From Cellulomonas_A sp047229345 (GTDB lineage: Bacteria; Actinomycetota; Actinomycetes; Actinomycetales; Cellulomonadaceae): a stretch of DNA of 61,924 nucleotides. Under the pieces are notes generated by a model. The model worked only from the letters and a program-made list of their open reading frames with translations, was not told the DNA's origin and did no database searches. Position 1 is the first letter of the stretch; every line of letters begins with the position of its first letter. The position numbers were made by a program, and so were the translations under genes. This document shows positions 41,645 through 50,503 of this stretch, one piece after another. The stretch spans positions 1-61,924 of the forward strand of contig NZ_JBFTER010000018.1 of the NCBI RefSeq assembly GCF_047229345.1, in the 5' to 3' direction.

Positions 41645-42405
41645 GCGAGCACCGCCGTCGCGTCGTCGGGCCGGTCGGTCGGCACGTCGCCGACCCACTC
41701 GGTCACGCGGCCCGGCGCGTTGAGACGGATCGGGACGAGGACGCCGTCGGCGAGCCGGTAGTGCCGCTGGGCGCGGGCCGCGACGGCGAGGTCGTGCGTG
41801 ATGGCGATGAGCGCGGCCCCGGACTCCGAGGCGATCTCGTCGAGCAGCGCCATGATCTCCCCGCCGGTGTCGACGTCCAGCGCACCGGTCGGCTCGTCCG
41901 CCAGGATCACGCGCGGCCGGCGCACGAGCGCTCGCGCGATCGCGACGCGCTGCTGCTCGCCGCCGGACAGCTTCTCGGGCTTCTCCTCGAGCCGGTCGCC
42001 GAGCCCGACGCGCTCGAGCATCTCGACGGCGAGCTGCTTGCGGCGCCAGAACTGCCGCCCGCGGGCGTAGAGCAGCGGCGCCGCGACGTTCTCCAGCGCC
42101 GTGCGGCCCGGGAGCAGGTTGAACTGCTGGAAGACGAACCCGAAGTCGTCGCCGCGACGGCGGGCACGGGCCCGGCCGGACAGCCGCGCGACCGACGCGC
42201 CCTCGAGGACGTACTCGCCCGACGTCGGGGCGTCGAGCAGCCCGAGGATGTTGAGGAGCGTCGACTTGCCGGTCCCGGAGCGGCCCACGACCGAGACGTG
42301 CTCGCCCGCGTCGACCGAGAGCGTGATGCCGCGCAGGATCTCCAGGACGCGGTCGTCGGGCAGGCGGACCGAGCGGGTGACGTCGGTGAGCTCGAGCAGG
42401 CTCAT
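41641..42405 (-). CDS. MacB/LolD-like ABC ATPase, cassette 2
   Basis: Predicted 254-residue ATPase: Walker A GRSGTGKST, Q-loop VFQQFNLLP, signature LSGGEQQRVAIARAL, Walker B VILADEPTGALD, H-loop ITHD. I start at ATG 42405, which overlaps the adaptor stop (ATGA); a GTG three codons upstream has no advantage. The 30 residues after the ATPase core (RLNAPGRVTEWVGDVPTDRPDD) are not in cassette 1. Confidence 0.92.
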   Translation of the reverse strand: MSLLELTDVTRSVRLPDDRVLEILRGITLSVDAGEHVSVVGRSGTGKSTLLNILGLLDAPTSGEYVLEGASVARLSGRARARRRGDDFGFVFQQFNLLPGRTALENVAAPLLYARGRQFWRRKQLAVEMLERVGLGDRLEEKPEKLSGGEQQRVAIARALVRRPRVILADEPTGALDVDTGGEIMALLDEIASESGAALIAITHDLAVAARAQRHYRLADGVLVPIRLNAPGRVTEWVGDVPTDRPDDATAVLA

Positions 42406-43448
42406 CCGCCGCACACCGCCGGGTCGAACTGCATCGGGTCGCCGCAGTCGACGGGTCCCGAGACGTCACCGATCGGGATGAACTGCAGCACCTTGTCGCC
42501 CGCGGCGAGCCCCTCGGTGACCTGCACGGTCTCCCCGTCGGTCAGGCCGAGCCCGACGGCGCGCATCTCCGGCTCGCCGCCCGGGACCTCGACCCACACG
42601 TTGCCCTTCTGCACCGAGCCCTGGACGGACGAGACGGGGACGACGACGGCGTTCTCGGCCGTGCCGTTGGTGATCGCGATGTCGGCGCCGAGCCCCGCGA
42701 ACGCGGTCACGCCGGCGGGGACGGCGCACGTGACGGTGCCGGAGACCGGCTCGGCCGGTGCGCCGGGGTCGGCCACGGTCGTGGCGTCGGGAGCCGTCGC
42801 GGGCGGCTGCGCGGCGGCACCGAGCCGCAGGCCCGTGCACGTGAACGGCGCCGGGCCGCCCTTGAGCGTGACCTGGGCCTCGGCCGGGGCGCCGAGCAGG
42901 CGGTACTGCTGCTCGGGGGTGAGCGTGCCGGAGACGGAGAGCGTCCCCGGGGACACCGAGCCGATCGGGTCGCCGACCGCGACGACCTGGTCCTTGAGCG
43001 CCGTGAGCGTGAGCGTCCCGGCGGTGCCGGCCCTGACCGTCTCGCGCTTGACCTTCGGCTTGTTCTGCTTGACCGTCTGCTCGCCGGTCTCGGCGTTCGT
43101 CGTCGTGGTCGGCTCGACGGGCGTCTCGAGGGTGACCTCGAGCACCGGGGTGTCGGCGGCGACGGCCTGGCCGTTCGTGGCCAGGAGCTTGGTGACCGTG
43201 CCGGCCATCGTGGCCTTGACGGTGGTGGCCGGGTCGGCGACGACGGCGCCCTGCACGGTCACCGCGTTCGTGATGGTCCCGGTGCCGACCTCGACGTACT
43301 GCTCGGTGATCTGCCCGGACGGCTCGAGCGCGTCGGACGTGGTCGTGACCTCCGAGCCGGCGAACGCGAGCTTGACGAGCGCCGCCGCGATCACCGCCCA
43401 CAGGACGATCCGGACGGTCGGGAAGATGATCCTGCGGGTGACCCCCAC
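42402..43448 (-). CDS. HlyD/MacA-like adaptor, cassette 2
   Basis: Predicted 348-residue membrane-anchored adaptor without the long helical hairpin or wall-binding motif of cassette 1. N-terminal helix VRIVLWAVIAAALVKLAFAG, then lipoyl/barrel-like beta segments (VKATMAGTVTKLLATNGQAVAADTPVLEV) and a C-terminal domain ending with two cysteines (DCGDPMQFDPAVCGG). A further pair, CTG and TCAVP, lies mid-protein. GTG 43448 has AGGAGC upstream. First gene of a three-gene unit coupled by 4-nt overlaps. Confidence 0.85.
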   Translation of the reverse strand: MGVTRRIIFPTVRIVLWAVIAAALVKLAFAGSEVTTTSDALEPSGQITEQYVEVGTGTITNAVTVQGAVVADPATTVKATMAGTVTKLLATNGQAVAADTPVLEVTLETPVEPTTTTNAETGEQTVKQNKPKVKRETVRAGTAGTLTLTALKDQVVAVGDPIGSVSPGTLSVSGTLTPEQQYRLLGAPAEAQVTLKGGPAPFTCTGLRLGAAAQPPATAPDATTVADPGAPAEPVSGTVTCAVPAGVTAFAGLGADIAITNGTAENAVVVPVSSVQGSVQKGNVWVEVPGGEPEMRAVGLGLTDGETVQVTEGLAAGDKVLQFIPIGDVSGPVDCGDPMQFDPAVCGG

Positions 43449-43772
43449 GGTCCTGCTCCTCTGTCGGCGTGGACGGGGGCGACGTGGGCCGCCCCCGCAC
43501 GCCGAAACCTAGCGACGCGCTCGCGGGCGTCGCCTCCGCCTGGGGGATGACTCCGTCGTCGCGCCCTGGTCCTCCCCTGCGACGAGGGCGGGACGGTTGT
43601 CCCCCCGGGGTCGCACGCGCGCCGAGGCCGCGCCCCGGGGCGCTCGCGCAGGTCAGTGGCTCGCGGAGCCGTCCCGGTGCCGGGTGCGCCGGCGCGGGGC
43701 CTCGGCCGGGTGCACGACGGCCCCGGTCCCGACCCCCGTGGGGGACGGCGCCGGGGCCGGGTCGGGACGTCG
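43449..43772. other. Intergenic region between galK and exporter cassette 2
   Basis: 324 bp without a convincing gene. On the minus strand TAGGTT (43511-43506) is a plausible -10 for cassette 2. GGGGATGAC (43543-43551) also occurs upstream of cassette 1 (40388-40396). The galK terminator occupies the right end. I see nothing else. Confidence 0.6.
43726..43768. terminator. Terminator of galK
   Basis: GTCCCGACCC (43726-43735) pairs with GGGTCGGGAC (43759-43768); an alternative GGCCCCGG/CCGGGGCC pairing overlaps it. Just past the galK stop. Confidence 0.7.
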
Positions 43773-45044
43773 TCAGGCAGCCGGCTCCGCGGGGGTCGCG
43801 ACGAGGAACGCGGGGGCGCGCAGGCCCTCGCGCTCGAACGCGGAGGCGACCGCGGCAGCGACGTCGTCGACGGCCGTCGCCCTGACGAGCGCGATCGCGG
43901 AGCCGCCGAACCCGCCGCCCGTCATGCGGGCCCCGAGCGCACCGGCCTCGCGCGCCGCGGCGACCGCGACGTCGAGCTCGCGGGCCGAGACCTCGTAGTC
44001 GTCGCGCAGCGAGGCGTGCGAGGCGTCCATGAGCGGGCCGACCTCGCGCACCCGCCCCGCGTCGAGCAGGTCCACGAAGGACTGCACGCGGGCGATCTCG
44101 GTGACGACGTGCCGCACGCGGCGGACCGTGACGTCGGCGTCCTCGCCCTCGGGAGCGTCCGCGGCGAGCGCGGCGAGCGTCTCGTCGAGAGCGACGGGGT
44201 CGATCTCCCGCAGCGTCGCGATGCCGAGCCGCCGGGCGGCCGCCTCGCACGTGGCACGGCGCGCGGCGTACTGGCCGTCGACGAGCGCGTGCTCGGCGCG
44301 CGTGTCGATCACGAGCAGCGCGAGGTCGTGCGCCGCGAGGTCGAACGGCACCTGCCGGACCGAGAGGTCGCGGCAGTCGAGCCCGAGGGCGTGCCCGGCG
44401 CTCGCGCGCAGCGACACCGCCTGGTCCATGCCGCCGGTCGGTGCCCCGGCGATCTCGTTCTCGGCGCGCACGCACGCGGCGGCGAGGCGTGCCCGGCCGG
44501 CGTCGTCCGGCGAGCCCGGGTCGCCGGGCGTCCCCGCGAGCCCGAGCCCGAAGACGTCGTCGAGCGCGACCGCGACGGCGCACTCGAGCGCGGCGGACGA
44601 GGAGAGCCCCGCGCCGAACGGCACGCAGGAGTCGACCGCGACGTCGAACCCGCCGGCAGCCTCGTCGAGGTCGCCGGCCTGCTGCAGCGCCCACGCGACG
44701 CCCACGACGTACGCGGGCCAGCCGTCGACCGCGCCGGGCGCGACGTCGGACATCGCGACCTCGCGGACCTCGCCCGCGGCCGCCTGCGCCGAGGTGAGCC
44801 GCACGACCCCGGACGCGCGTCCCTCGGGCACCGGCGTGCGCCGCAGCGCGACGTAGGTGCGGTGCGGGAGCGCCATGGGCAGGCACAGGCCACCGTTGTA
44901 GTCCGTGTGCTCGCCGATGAGGTTCACGCGTCCCGGCGCCGACCACACGCCGTCGGGCTCCTCGCCGAACCGCTCGACGAACAGCGCCCGGGCCCGCGCG
45001 GAGCCCTCGTCCTGCGTCCACGCCTCGACGCGCTCGACCGTCAC
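43773..45044 (-). CDS. galK: Galactokinase
   Basis: Predicted 423-residue cytoplasmic kinase, galactose to galactose-1-phosphate (Leloir pathway). The three GHMP motifs are intact: GRVNLIGEHTDYNGG near the start, PFGAGLSSSAALE in the middle and MTGGGFGGSAIAL near the end. GTG 45044 overlaps the galT stop (GTGA), with AGGAGG 8 nt upstream. Third gene of deoR-galT-galK; no galE or galactose mutarotase is visible here. Confidence 0.96.
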   Translation of the reverse strand: MTVERVEAWTQDEGSARARALFVERFGEEPDGVWSAPGRVNLIGEHTDYNGGLCLPMALPHRTYVALRRTPVPEGRASGVVRLTSAQAAAGEVREVAMSDVAPGAVDGWPAYVVGVAWALQQAGDLDEAAGGFDVAVDSCVPFGAGLSSSAALECAVAVALDDVFGLGLAGTPGDPGSPDDAGRARLAAACVRAENEIAGAPTGGMDQAVSLRASAGHALGLDCRDLSVRQVPFDLAAHDLALLVIDTRAEHALVDGQYAARRATCEAAARRLGIATLREIDPVALDETLAALAADAPEGEDADVTVRRVRHVVTEIARVQSFVDLLDAGRVREVGPLMDASHASLRDDYEVSARELDVAVAAAREAGALGARMTGGGFGGSAIALVRATAVDDVAAAVASAFEREGLRAPAFLVATPAEPAA

Positions 45045-46267
45045 AGGGCCACCTCCTGAAGTCGCGCCGCGATCCGCTCGGGCGTCGTGTCGCTGATCCA
45101 TGCCGCCATCCCGGACTCCACGCCCGCGAGGTACTTGAGCTTGTTCGCGGCGCGCAGCACCGAGAACACCTGCAGGTGCAGCCGGCCGAGGTCGCGGCCC
45201 TCGCCGACCACCGCCTGGTGCCAGCCCGCGATGTAGGGCAGCGGGACCGCCGTGCCGTCCTGCTCGACGAAGAACCGGTCGAGGCGGCGCAGGAGCTCCA
45301 GGTAGGTGACCGCGAGGTCGTCGCGCTCGGCACCGGTGAGCCCCGGGAGGTCCAGGACGTCGCGGTTCGGCGCGAGGTGCACCTCGACGGGCCAGCGCGC
45401 CGCGGCGGGCACGTACGCCGTCCAGTGCTCCGACTCGAGCACGACGCGGGTCCCGGCGCGGCGCTCGGCGGCGAGCACGTCGGCGTGCAGGTTGCGGCCG
45501 GTGCGCTCGCGGTGCGCGGCGGCCTGGGTCAGCATCGCCTGCGTGCGGGGGGTCACGTACGGGAACGCGTAGATCTGCCCGTGCGGGTGCGGGAGGGTCA
45601 CGCCGATCTCCTTGCCGCGGTTCTCGAAGCAGAACACCTGCTCGATGCCGGGCAGCCGCGAGAGCTCGGCCGTGCGGTCGGCCCACGCCTCGATGATCGT
45701 CCGCACGCGCGAGGGCGCGAGCTCGGCGAACGAGCTCGTGTGGTCCGAGCTGAAGCAGACGACCTCGCACCGCCCGGCGGCCGGGCGCGCGGCCCAGAGC
45801 TCCTCGCCGTCGACCTGCCAGCCGTCCTCGAGCGTCACGCCGGGGACCTGCATGAGCGCCGGGAACCGGTTCTCGAACACCGCGACGTCGTAGTCCGTGT
45901 CGGGGATCTCGCCGTCCGAGTACGTCGTGCCCGACGTCGGGGGGCGCGCGGGGCACAGCGGGCACGAGTCGGCCGCGGGCAGGAAGGTGCGGTTCATGCG
46001 GTGCGACGCCATCGGGATCCAGTCGCCCGTGAGCGGGTCGCGGCGCATCTCCGGGCCGGCGAACGTCGCGGGGGCCGGGACGCCGGGCGCAGGGGCGACG
46101 GGCGTGAACCGGTCGCCGAGCGGGCGCGGGTCGTCGAGGCGACGGGTCGCGGCACCCGAGACGTACGGCTCGGAGTCGTCGAAGTAGACGAGCTCGCGGC
46201 CGTCGGCCATCGTCGTCGCGGTCCGGCGCACGCGCGGGGCGCCGGGGGTGGGTGCGGTGTCGGTCAT
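45041..46267 (-). CDS. galT: Galactose-1-phosphate uridylyltransferase
   Basis: Predicted 408-residue enzyme exchanging UMP between UDP-glucose and galactose-1-phosphate. The active site HPHGQ has its nucleophile at His229, in LPHPHGQIYAFPY. Cys102 and Cys105 (SCPLCP) are placed as the zinc pair. EVHLAPNRDV and GWHQAVVGEGRDLGRLHLQVF follow. ATG 46267 overlaps the deoR stop; a later ATG (residue 20, MADGRELVYFDD) nearer the conserved start is an alternative. Confidence 0.95.
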   Translation of the reverse strand: MTDTAPTPGAPRVRRTATTMADGRELVYFDDSEPYVSGAATRRLDDPRPLGDRFTPVAPAPGVPAPATFAGPEMRRDPLTGDWIPMASHRMNRTFLPAADSCPLCPARPPTSGTTYSDGEIPDTDYDVAVFENRFPALMQVPGVTLEDGWQVDGEELWAARPAAGRCEVVCFSSDHTSSFAELAPSRVRTIIEAWADRTAELSRLPGIEQVFCFENRGKEIGVTLPHPHGQIYAFPYVTPRTQAMLTQAAAHRERTGRNLHADVLAAERRAGTRVVLESEHWTAYVPAAARWPVEVHLAPNRDVLDLPGLTGAERDDLAVTYLELLRRLDRFFVEQDGTAVPLPYIAGWHQAVVGEGRDLGRLHLQVFSVLRAANKLKYLAGVESGMAAWISDTTPERIAARLQEVAL

Positions 46268-47091
46268 GGCTGCTCCTCGGGGAGGGGGTCGGGGGAGACG
46301 AGGCGGACCTCGCCCACCGCCGTCTCGAGCGTGGCCCGGGCGTGCGCGCCCAGCCCGGTGTCGGTCACGAGCACGTCGATCTCGTCGAGCGGGACGATGC
46401 GGGCCAGCCCGGCGACGCCCCACTTGGAGTGGTCGGCGAGCACCGTGACGTGCGCGGCGCAGCGGACGAGCGCCCGGTCGGTGGCGGCCTCGAGCACGTT
46501 GGGGGTCGTCGCGCCGCCCGCGTCGAGCCCGTGCACCCCGAGCAGCGCGTGGTCCACGCGCAGGCTCGCGAGGGCGGCGTCGGCGACGGGACCGACGAGC
46601 GCGTCGGACGGGGTGCGCACGCCACCGGTGAGGATGACCTCGAGCGTGCCGCCCGCGGGCGACGCGGGTGCGCCGTGCAGCACGTCCGCCACGTGCAGGG
46701 AGTTCGTCACCACGGTCAGCGGGCGCAGGGCGGTGTCGGCGGCGACCAGGCGGGCGAGCAGGTGGGTCGTCGTGCCGGCCGACAGCGCGAGGGACTGGCC
46801 GGGCCCGAGCAGGGTCAGGGCCTCGCGCGCGATCGCGGCCTTCTCGGCGGCGGCCCAGGCCAGCTTCGTGGCGAACGCGGGCTCGACGGCGGAGTGCCCC
46901 GCCGGGTCGATCGCGAGCGCGCCGCCGTGCACCCGGCGGACGAGCCCCGCGCGCGCGAGCTCGGCGATGTCGCGGCGGACGGTCATGTCGGAGACGTCGA
47001 GCGTCTCGACGAGGTCGGCGACGCGCACGGCCCCGTGCAGGCGCGCCTCGGCCAGGATGCGGTCCTGACGCTGAGACGCGAGCACCTGCAC
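46264..47091 (-). CDS. DeoR-family transcriptional regulator of the gal operon
   Basis: Predicted 275-residue repressor. N-terminal helix-turn-helix SQRQDRILAEARLHGAVRVADLVETLDVSDMTVRRDIAELARAGLVRRVHGGA is the standard DeoR form; the sugar-phosphate-sensing domain has LSAGTTTHLLARL, VVTNSLHVADVL and VLADHSKWGVAGLARI. GTG 47091 is chosen; GTG 47100 or 47085 are alternatives in the same frame. Being first in a coupled unit with galT-galK, it probably represses them and responds to a galactose phosphate. Confidence 0.9.
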   Translation of the reverse strand: MQVLASQRQDRILAEARLHGAVRVADLVETLDVSDMTVRRDIAELARAGLVRRVHGGALAIDPAGHSAVEPAFATKLAWAAAEKAAIAREALTLLGPGQSLALSAGTTTHLLARLVAADTALRPLTVVTNSLHVADVLHGAPASPAGGTLEVILTGGVRTPSDALVGPVADAALASLRVDHALLGVHGLDAGGATTPNVLEAATDRALVRCAAHVTVLADHSKWGVAGLARIVPLDEIDVLVTDTGLGAHARATLETAVGEVRLVSPDPLPEEQP

Positions 47092-47108
47092 AGTATCCAC
47101 CAGGATCG

Positions 47109-47122
47109 AACAAGAACCAACA
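47109..47122. promoter_or_regulatory. Possible DeoR operator before the gal operon
   Basis: AACAAGAACCAACA, an A-rich run of AAC repeats just upstream of the regulator start. Short AAC/GTT direct repeats are typical for DeoR regulators. Weak evidence. Confidence 0.4.
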
Positions 47123-47257
47123 GTGCGACGAGCGCGGGTCCGGCGCCCGGGCGCGCGTCGGTCGGGGACGGGCGTCCTGCCAGTGTGCGCAGCGGTGGGC
47201 GCGGGCGCTCGGCGGGCGGGTCGCGCGTGCGGGCGCGGTGCAGCGCCGGTCAGGCGG

Positions 47258-48418
47258 TCAGCGGCCGACCGGCGACAGCCCGAGCGGCTTGCCCGCGAGC
47301 CCGCGCGACCGCGTCGCGAGAGCCCGCGCGACGTCCCGCAGCGCGACCGCCGCGGGGGAGTCGGGGTGGGCGAGCACGACGGGGGTGCCGTCGTCACCGT
47401 CCTGCCGCAGCGCGACGTCGAGCGGGACCTGCCCGAGCAGCGGCACCGCCGAGCCGGTCGCCCGCGACAGGTTCTCCGCGACACGCGCACCGCCGCCCGC
47501 CCCGAAGATCTCGAGCCGCGAGCCGTCGGGCTGCTCGAGCCACGACATGTTCTCCACGACGCCCACCACGTGCTGGCGGGTCTGCAGCGCGACGGACCCC
47601 GCGCGCTCGGCGACCTCGGCCGCGGCGTCCTGCGGCGTCGTGACCACCAGCACCTCGGACGTCGGGAGCAGCTGCGCGACGGAGATCGCGATGTCGCCGG
47701 TGCCGGGCGGCAGGTCGAGGAGCAGCACGTCGAGGTCGGCCCAGAACACGTCCGCGAGGAACTGCTGGAGCGCGCGGTGCAGCATGGGCCCGCGCCACAC
47801 GACCGGCTGCCCCGGCGGCACGAACATACCGATCGAGATGACCTTGACGTCGTGCGCGACCGGCGGCAGCAGCATGTCGTCGACCTTGGTCGGCGGCTGG
47901 GTGACGCCGAGCATGCGGGGGATCGAGAACCCGTAGATGTCCGCGTCGACCACGCCGACGCGCAGGCCGTCCGCGGCCATCGCGACCGCGAGGTTCGCCG
48001 TGACGGACGACTTGCCGACGCCGCCCTTGCCGGACGCGATGGCGTAGACCTTGGTCAGCGAGCCCGGCTGCGCGAACGGGATCGTCGGCTCGGCGGTGCC
48101 GCGCAGCCGCTCGCGCAGGCCTGCGCGCTGCTCGGCCGACATCACGCCCATAGCGAGGCGGACCTCCGCGACGCCGTCGAGCGGCTGGACCGCGGCCGTC
48201 ACGTCCTTGGTGATCGTGTCCTTGAGCGGGCACCCCGCGGTCGTGAGGTCGATGCCGACCGTGACGCGCGCGCCGCCCGGCAGCGTCGTCGTGTCGACCT
48301 CGACCGACCGGACCATGCCGAGCTCGGTGATCGGCCGGCGGATCTCGGGGTCGAGGACGCCCTCGAGCGCGGTGCGCACCGCTTCGGCGAGCGCGGTCGG
48401 GTCGGTCGTCAGGGGCAT
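47258..48418 (-). CDS. mrp: Mrp/NBP35-type ATPase with N-terminal MIP18 (DUF59) domain
   Basis: Predicted 386-residue cytoplasmic P-loop protein linked to iron-sulfur cluster delivery. An N-terminal DUF59 domain (1-85, with AGCPLKDTI around Cys63) leads to the deviant Walker A SGKGGVGKSS (129-138). DADIYGFSIPRMLG and LLLDLPPGTGDIAISVAQ follow. Where bacterial ApbC/Mrp carries a CxxC after ENMS, this protein reads ENMSWLEQPDGSRLEIFG, without cysteines. ATG 48418 follows TACGAT by exactly 6 nt and lacks a ribosome site: leaderless. Confidence 0.93.
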   Translation of the reverse strand: MPLTTDPTALAEAVRTALEGVLDPEIRRPITELGMVRSVEVDTTTLPGGARVTVGIDLTTAGCPLKDTITKDVTAAVQPLDGVAEVRLAMGVMSAEQRAGLRERLRGTAEPTIPFAQPGSLTKVYAIASGKGGVGKSSVTANLAVAMAADGLRVGVVDADIYGFSIPRMLGVTQPPTKVDDMLLPPVAHDVKVISIGMFVPPGQPVVWRGPMLHRALQQFLADVFWADLDVLLLDLPPGTGDIAISVAQLLPTSEVLVVTTPQDAAAEVAERAGSVALQTRQHVVGVVENMSWLEQPDGSRLEIFGAGGGARVAENLSRATGSAVPLLGQVPLDVALRQDGDDGTPVVLAHPDSPAAVALRDVARALATRSRGLAGKPLGLSPVGR

Positions 48419-48521
48419 GCGCCCATCGTAGGCGCGGCGTCCCGGGGGCCCGTGCGCCGCACGTCCCGGTCCGAGGTGCACCCTGCGCGGCCGCAGGCCC
48501 GGCCCTCGGGCAGCCCGGTCC

Positions 48522-49055
48522 TCAGCGCCGCGCGGTGTCCGCGGGGCCGTCGGACGTCGCGCCGTCGTGCTCGCCGCGGACGTCGTCGCGCTCCGCGGTG
48601 AGGTCCTCCAGCAGGTTGCGCAGCTCGGAGCGCAGGAAGTCGCGCGTCGCGACCTCGCTCAGCCCGATCCGCAGCGCCGCGATCTCCCGCGCCAGGAACT
48701 CGGTGTCGGCGAGGTTCCGCTCGGCGCGCTGCCGGTCCTGCTCGAGGCTCACGCGGTCGCGGTCGTCCTGCCGGTTCTGCGCGAGCAGGATCAGCGGCGC
48801 GGCGTAGGACGCCTGCACCGAGAAGAACAGGTTGAGCAGGATGAACGGGTACGGGTCCCACTGCAGCCCGAACAACCCGACCGCGTTGATGGTGACCCAG
48901 ACGATGACGAAGCCGGTCATGTACATCAGGAAGCGCCCGGTGCCCATGAACCGGGCGAACGCCTCGGCGACCCGGCCGACCGCGTCGGGGTCGCGCTGGA
49001 ACCGCGGGACCCACGAGCGGCGCGACTCCTTGGGGGTGTCGAGCCGCTCAGCCAC
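48522..49055 (-). CDS. DUF1003 membrane protein
   Basis: Predicted 177-residue protein with two close helices (about 42-90: MYMTGFVIVWVTINAVGLF and FILLNLFFSVQASYAAPLILLAQNR), the family core. An acidic helical tail follows (DRVSLEQDRQRAERNLADTEFLAREIAALRIGLSE). Function unknown. GTG 49055 overlaps the upstream CBS-protein stop by 8 nt, so the two are made together. Confidence 0.9.
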   Translation of the reverse strand: MAERLDTPKESRRSWVPRFQRDPDAVGRVAEAFARFMGTGRFLMYMTGFVIVWVTINAVGLFGLQWDPYPFILLNLFFSVQASYAAPLILLAQNRQDDRDRVSLEQDRQRAERNLADTEFLAREIAALRIGLSEVATRDFLRSELRNLLEDLTAERDDVRGEHDGATSDGPADTARR

Positions 49056-50352
49056 GACGCACCCGCCCGCCGACCGTGCGCGTGCCGGTCGCCGGCAGCG
49101 GGGTGTCGTCGTGCTGCTCGCGCCAGTCCTGCGGCAGGAGGTGGTCGAGGACGTCGTCCACGCTGACCGCGCCCAGCAGCCGGCGCTCCTCGTCGACCAC
49201 GGGCAGCGCGAGGAGGTTGTACGTCGCGAGCAGCCGCGTGACCTGCAGCAGCGGGGCGTCGGCGGTGACCGCGTCGATGTCGGTGTCGACGAGGGAGCCG
49301 ATCGACTCGTGCGGCGCCTCGCGCAGCATGCGCTGGAGGTGCACGACGCCGATGAAGCGTCCGGTCGGCGTCTCGAGCGGCGGTCGCGCGACGAACACCA
49401 TCGACGCGAGCGCCGGGGCGAGGTCCTGGCGGCGCACGTGCGCGAGGGCCGCCGCGATCGAGGTCTCCGGGCCGAGGATCACGGGCTCCGTCGTCATGAG
49501 ACCGCCGGCCGTGTTGTCCTCGTACGCGAGCAGGCGCCGCACGTCGCGCGCCTCCTCGGGCTCCATGAGCTCCAGGAGCTCGGCGGCCTGCTCGTCGGAG
49601 AGCTCGCCGAGCAGGTCGGCGGCGTCGTCGGGCTGCATCGCCTCGAGCACGTCCGCGGCGCGCGTGCGCTCGAGCCCCGAGAGGATCGCGACCTGGTCGT
49701 CCTCCGGCAGCTCCTCGAGCACGTCGGCGAGCCGCTCGTTGTCGAGCGCGTGCGCGACCTCGTTGCGGCGCGTGCTGCCGAGATCGTGCAGCACGTCCGC
49801 GAGGTCGGCGGGCTTGAGGTCGTCGTAGCTCGCGAGCATGAGGGCCGCGCCCTGCGCCGCCGCCGAGACCCCGAGGCCCGTGACGGCGCCGACGTCGACC
49901 AGCAGCGTCTCGCCGCGGCGTCGCAGCAGCGCCGACTTGCCGGGCACCAGGCGGCGCACGAAGAGCTTGGCGACCACCCAGTCGCCGCTGCGCTGACGCT
50001 CGATCGCGACGTCCTCGACCGTGGCGCTCCCGCTGCCGTCGGTGAGCTCGACGGTCCGGTCCAGCAGCTCGCCGACCACGAGCGTCTCGGAGGTGCGCTG
50101 CTCGAACCGGCGCATGTTGACCAGGCCCGTCGAGATGACCTGGCCCGCGTCGATCGACGTGACGCGCGTCAGCGGCAGGAAGACGCGACGCCGGCCGGGG
50201 ACCTCGACGACGAGCCCGACCGCGCGGGGGGCACCGGTCGGGCGCACGAGCACGACGACGTCACGCACCCGCCCGACCTGGTCCCCGATGGGGTCGAACA
50301 CCGTGGTCCCGGCGAGGCGCGCGACGAAGACACGGGTCCCTGCGCTGCTCAC
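49048..50352 (-). CDS. PRC-barrel/MgtE_N/CBS protein without membrane domain
   Basis: Predicted 434-residue soluble protein. Residues 1 to about 170 hold two PRC-barrel-like segments (GTTVFDPIGDQVGRVRDVVVLVRPTG). Residues about 190-280 match the MgtE N-terminal superhelix (LADVLEELPEDDQVAILSGLE, DDAADLLGELSDEQAAELLELM). Residues about 290-420 hold a CBS pair with DNTAGGLMTTEPVILG. MgtE channels continue with five helices; this chain stops at 434, so it has the Mg2+-sensing cytosolic half only. GTG 50352 follows TAGGCT by 7 nt (leaderless). It overlaps the DUF1003 gene; the pair may act as one unit. Confidence 0.88.
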   Translation of the reverse strand: MSSAGTRVFVARLAGTTVFDPIGDQVGRVRDVVVLVRPTGAPRAVGLVVEVPGRRRVFLPLTRVTSIDAGQVISTGLVNMRRFEQRTSETLVVGELLDRTVELTDGSGSATVEDVAIERQRSGDWVVAKLFVRRLVPGKSALLRRRGETLLVDVGAVTGLGVSAAAQGAALMLASYDDLKPADLADVLHDLGSTRRNEVAHALDNERLADVLEELPEDDQVAILSGLERTRAADVLEAMQPDDAADLLGELSDEQAAELLELMEPEEARDVRRLLAYEDNTAGGLMTTEPVILGPETSIAAALAHVRRQDLAPALASMVFVARPPLETPTGRFIGVVHLQRMLREAPHESIGSLVDTDIDAVTADAPLLQVTRLLATYNLLALPVVDEERRLLGAVSVDDVLDHLLPQDWREQHDDTPLPATGTRTVGGRVRRG

Positions 50353-50503
50353 GGGCGTCAGCCTAGACCGGCGGCCCCGTGTCGGCCGGGCTCGACGGGT
50401 GCCGGTCAGGTGCCGGTCGGGTGTCTGCCAGGTGGCGCCGGGGTGGCCGTGGGCTGCGGCGACGCCCCTGGCGTGGGACGGGGCGGCGGGGGAGGATCGT
50501 CGC

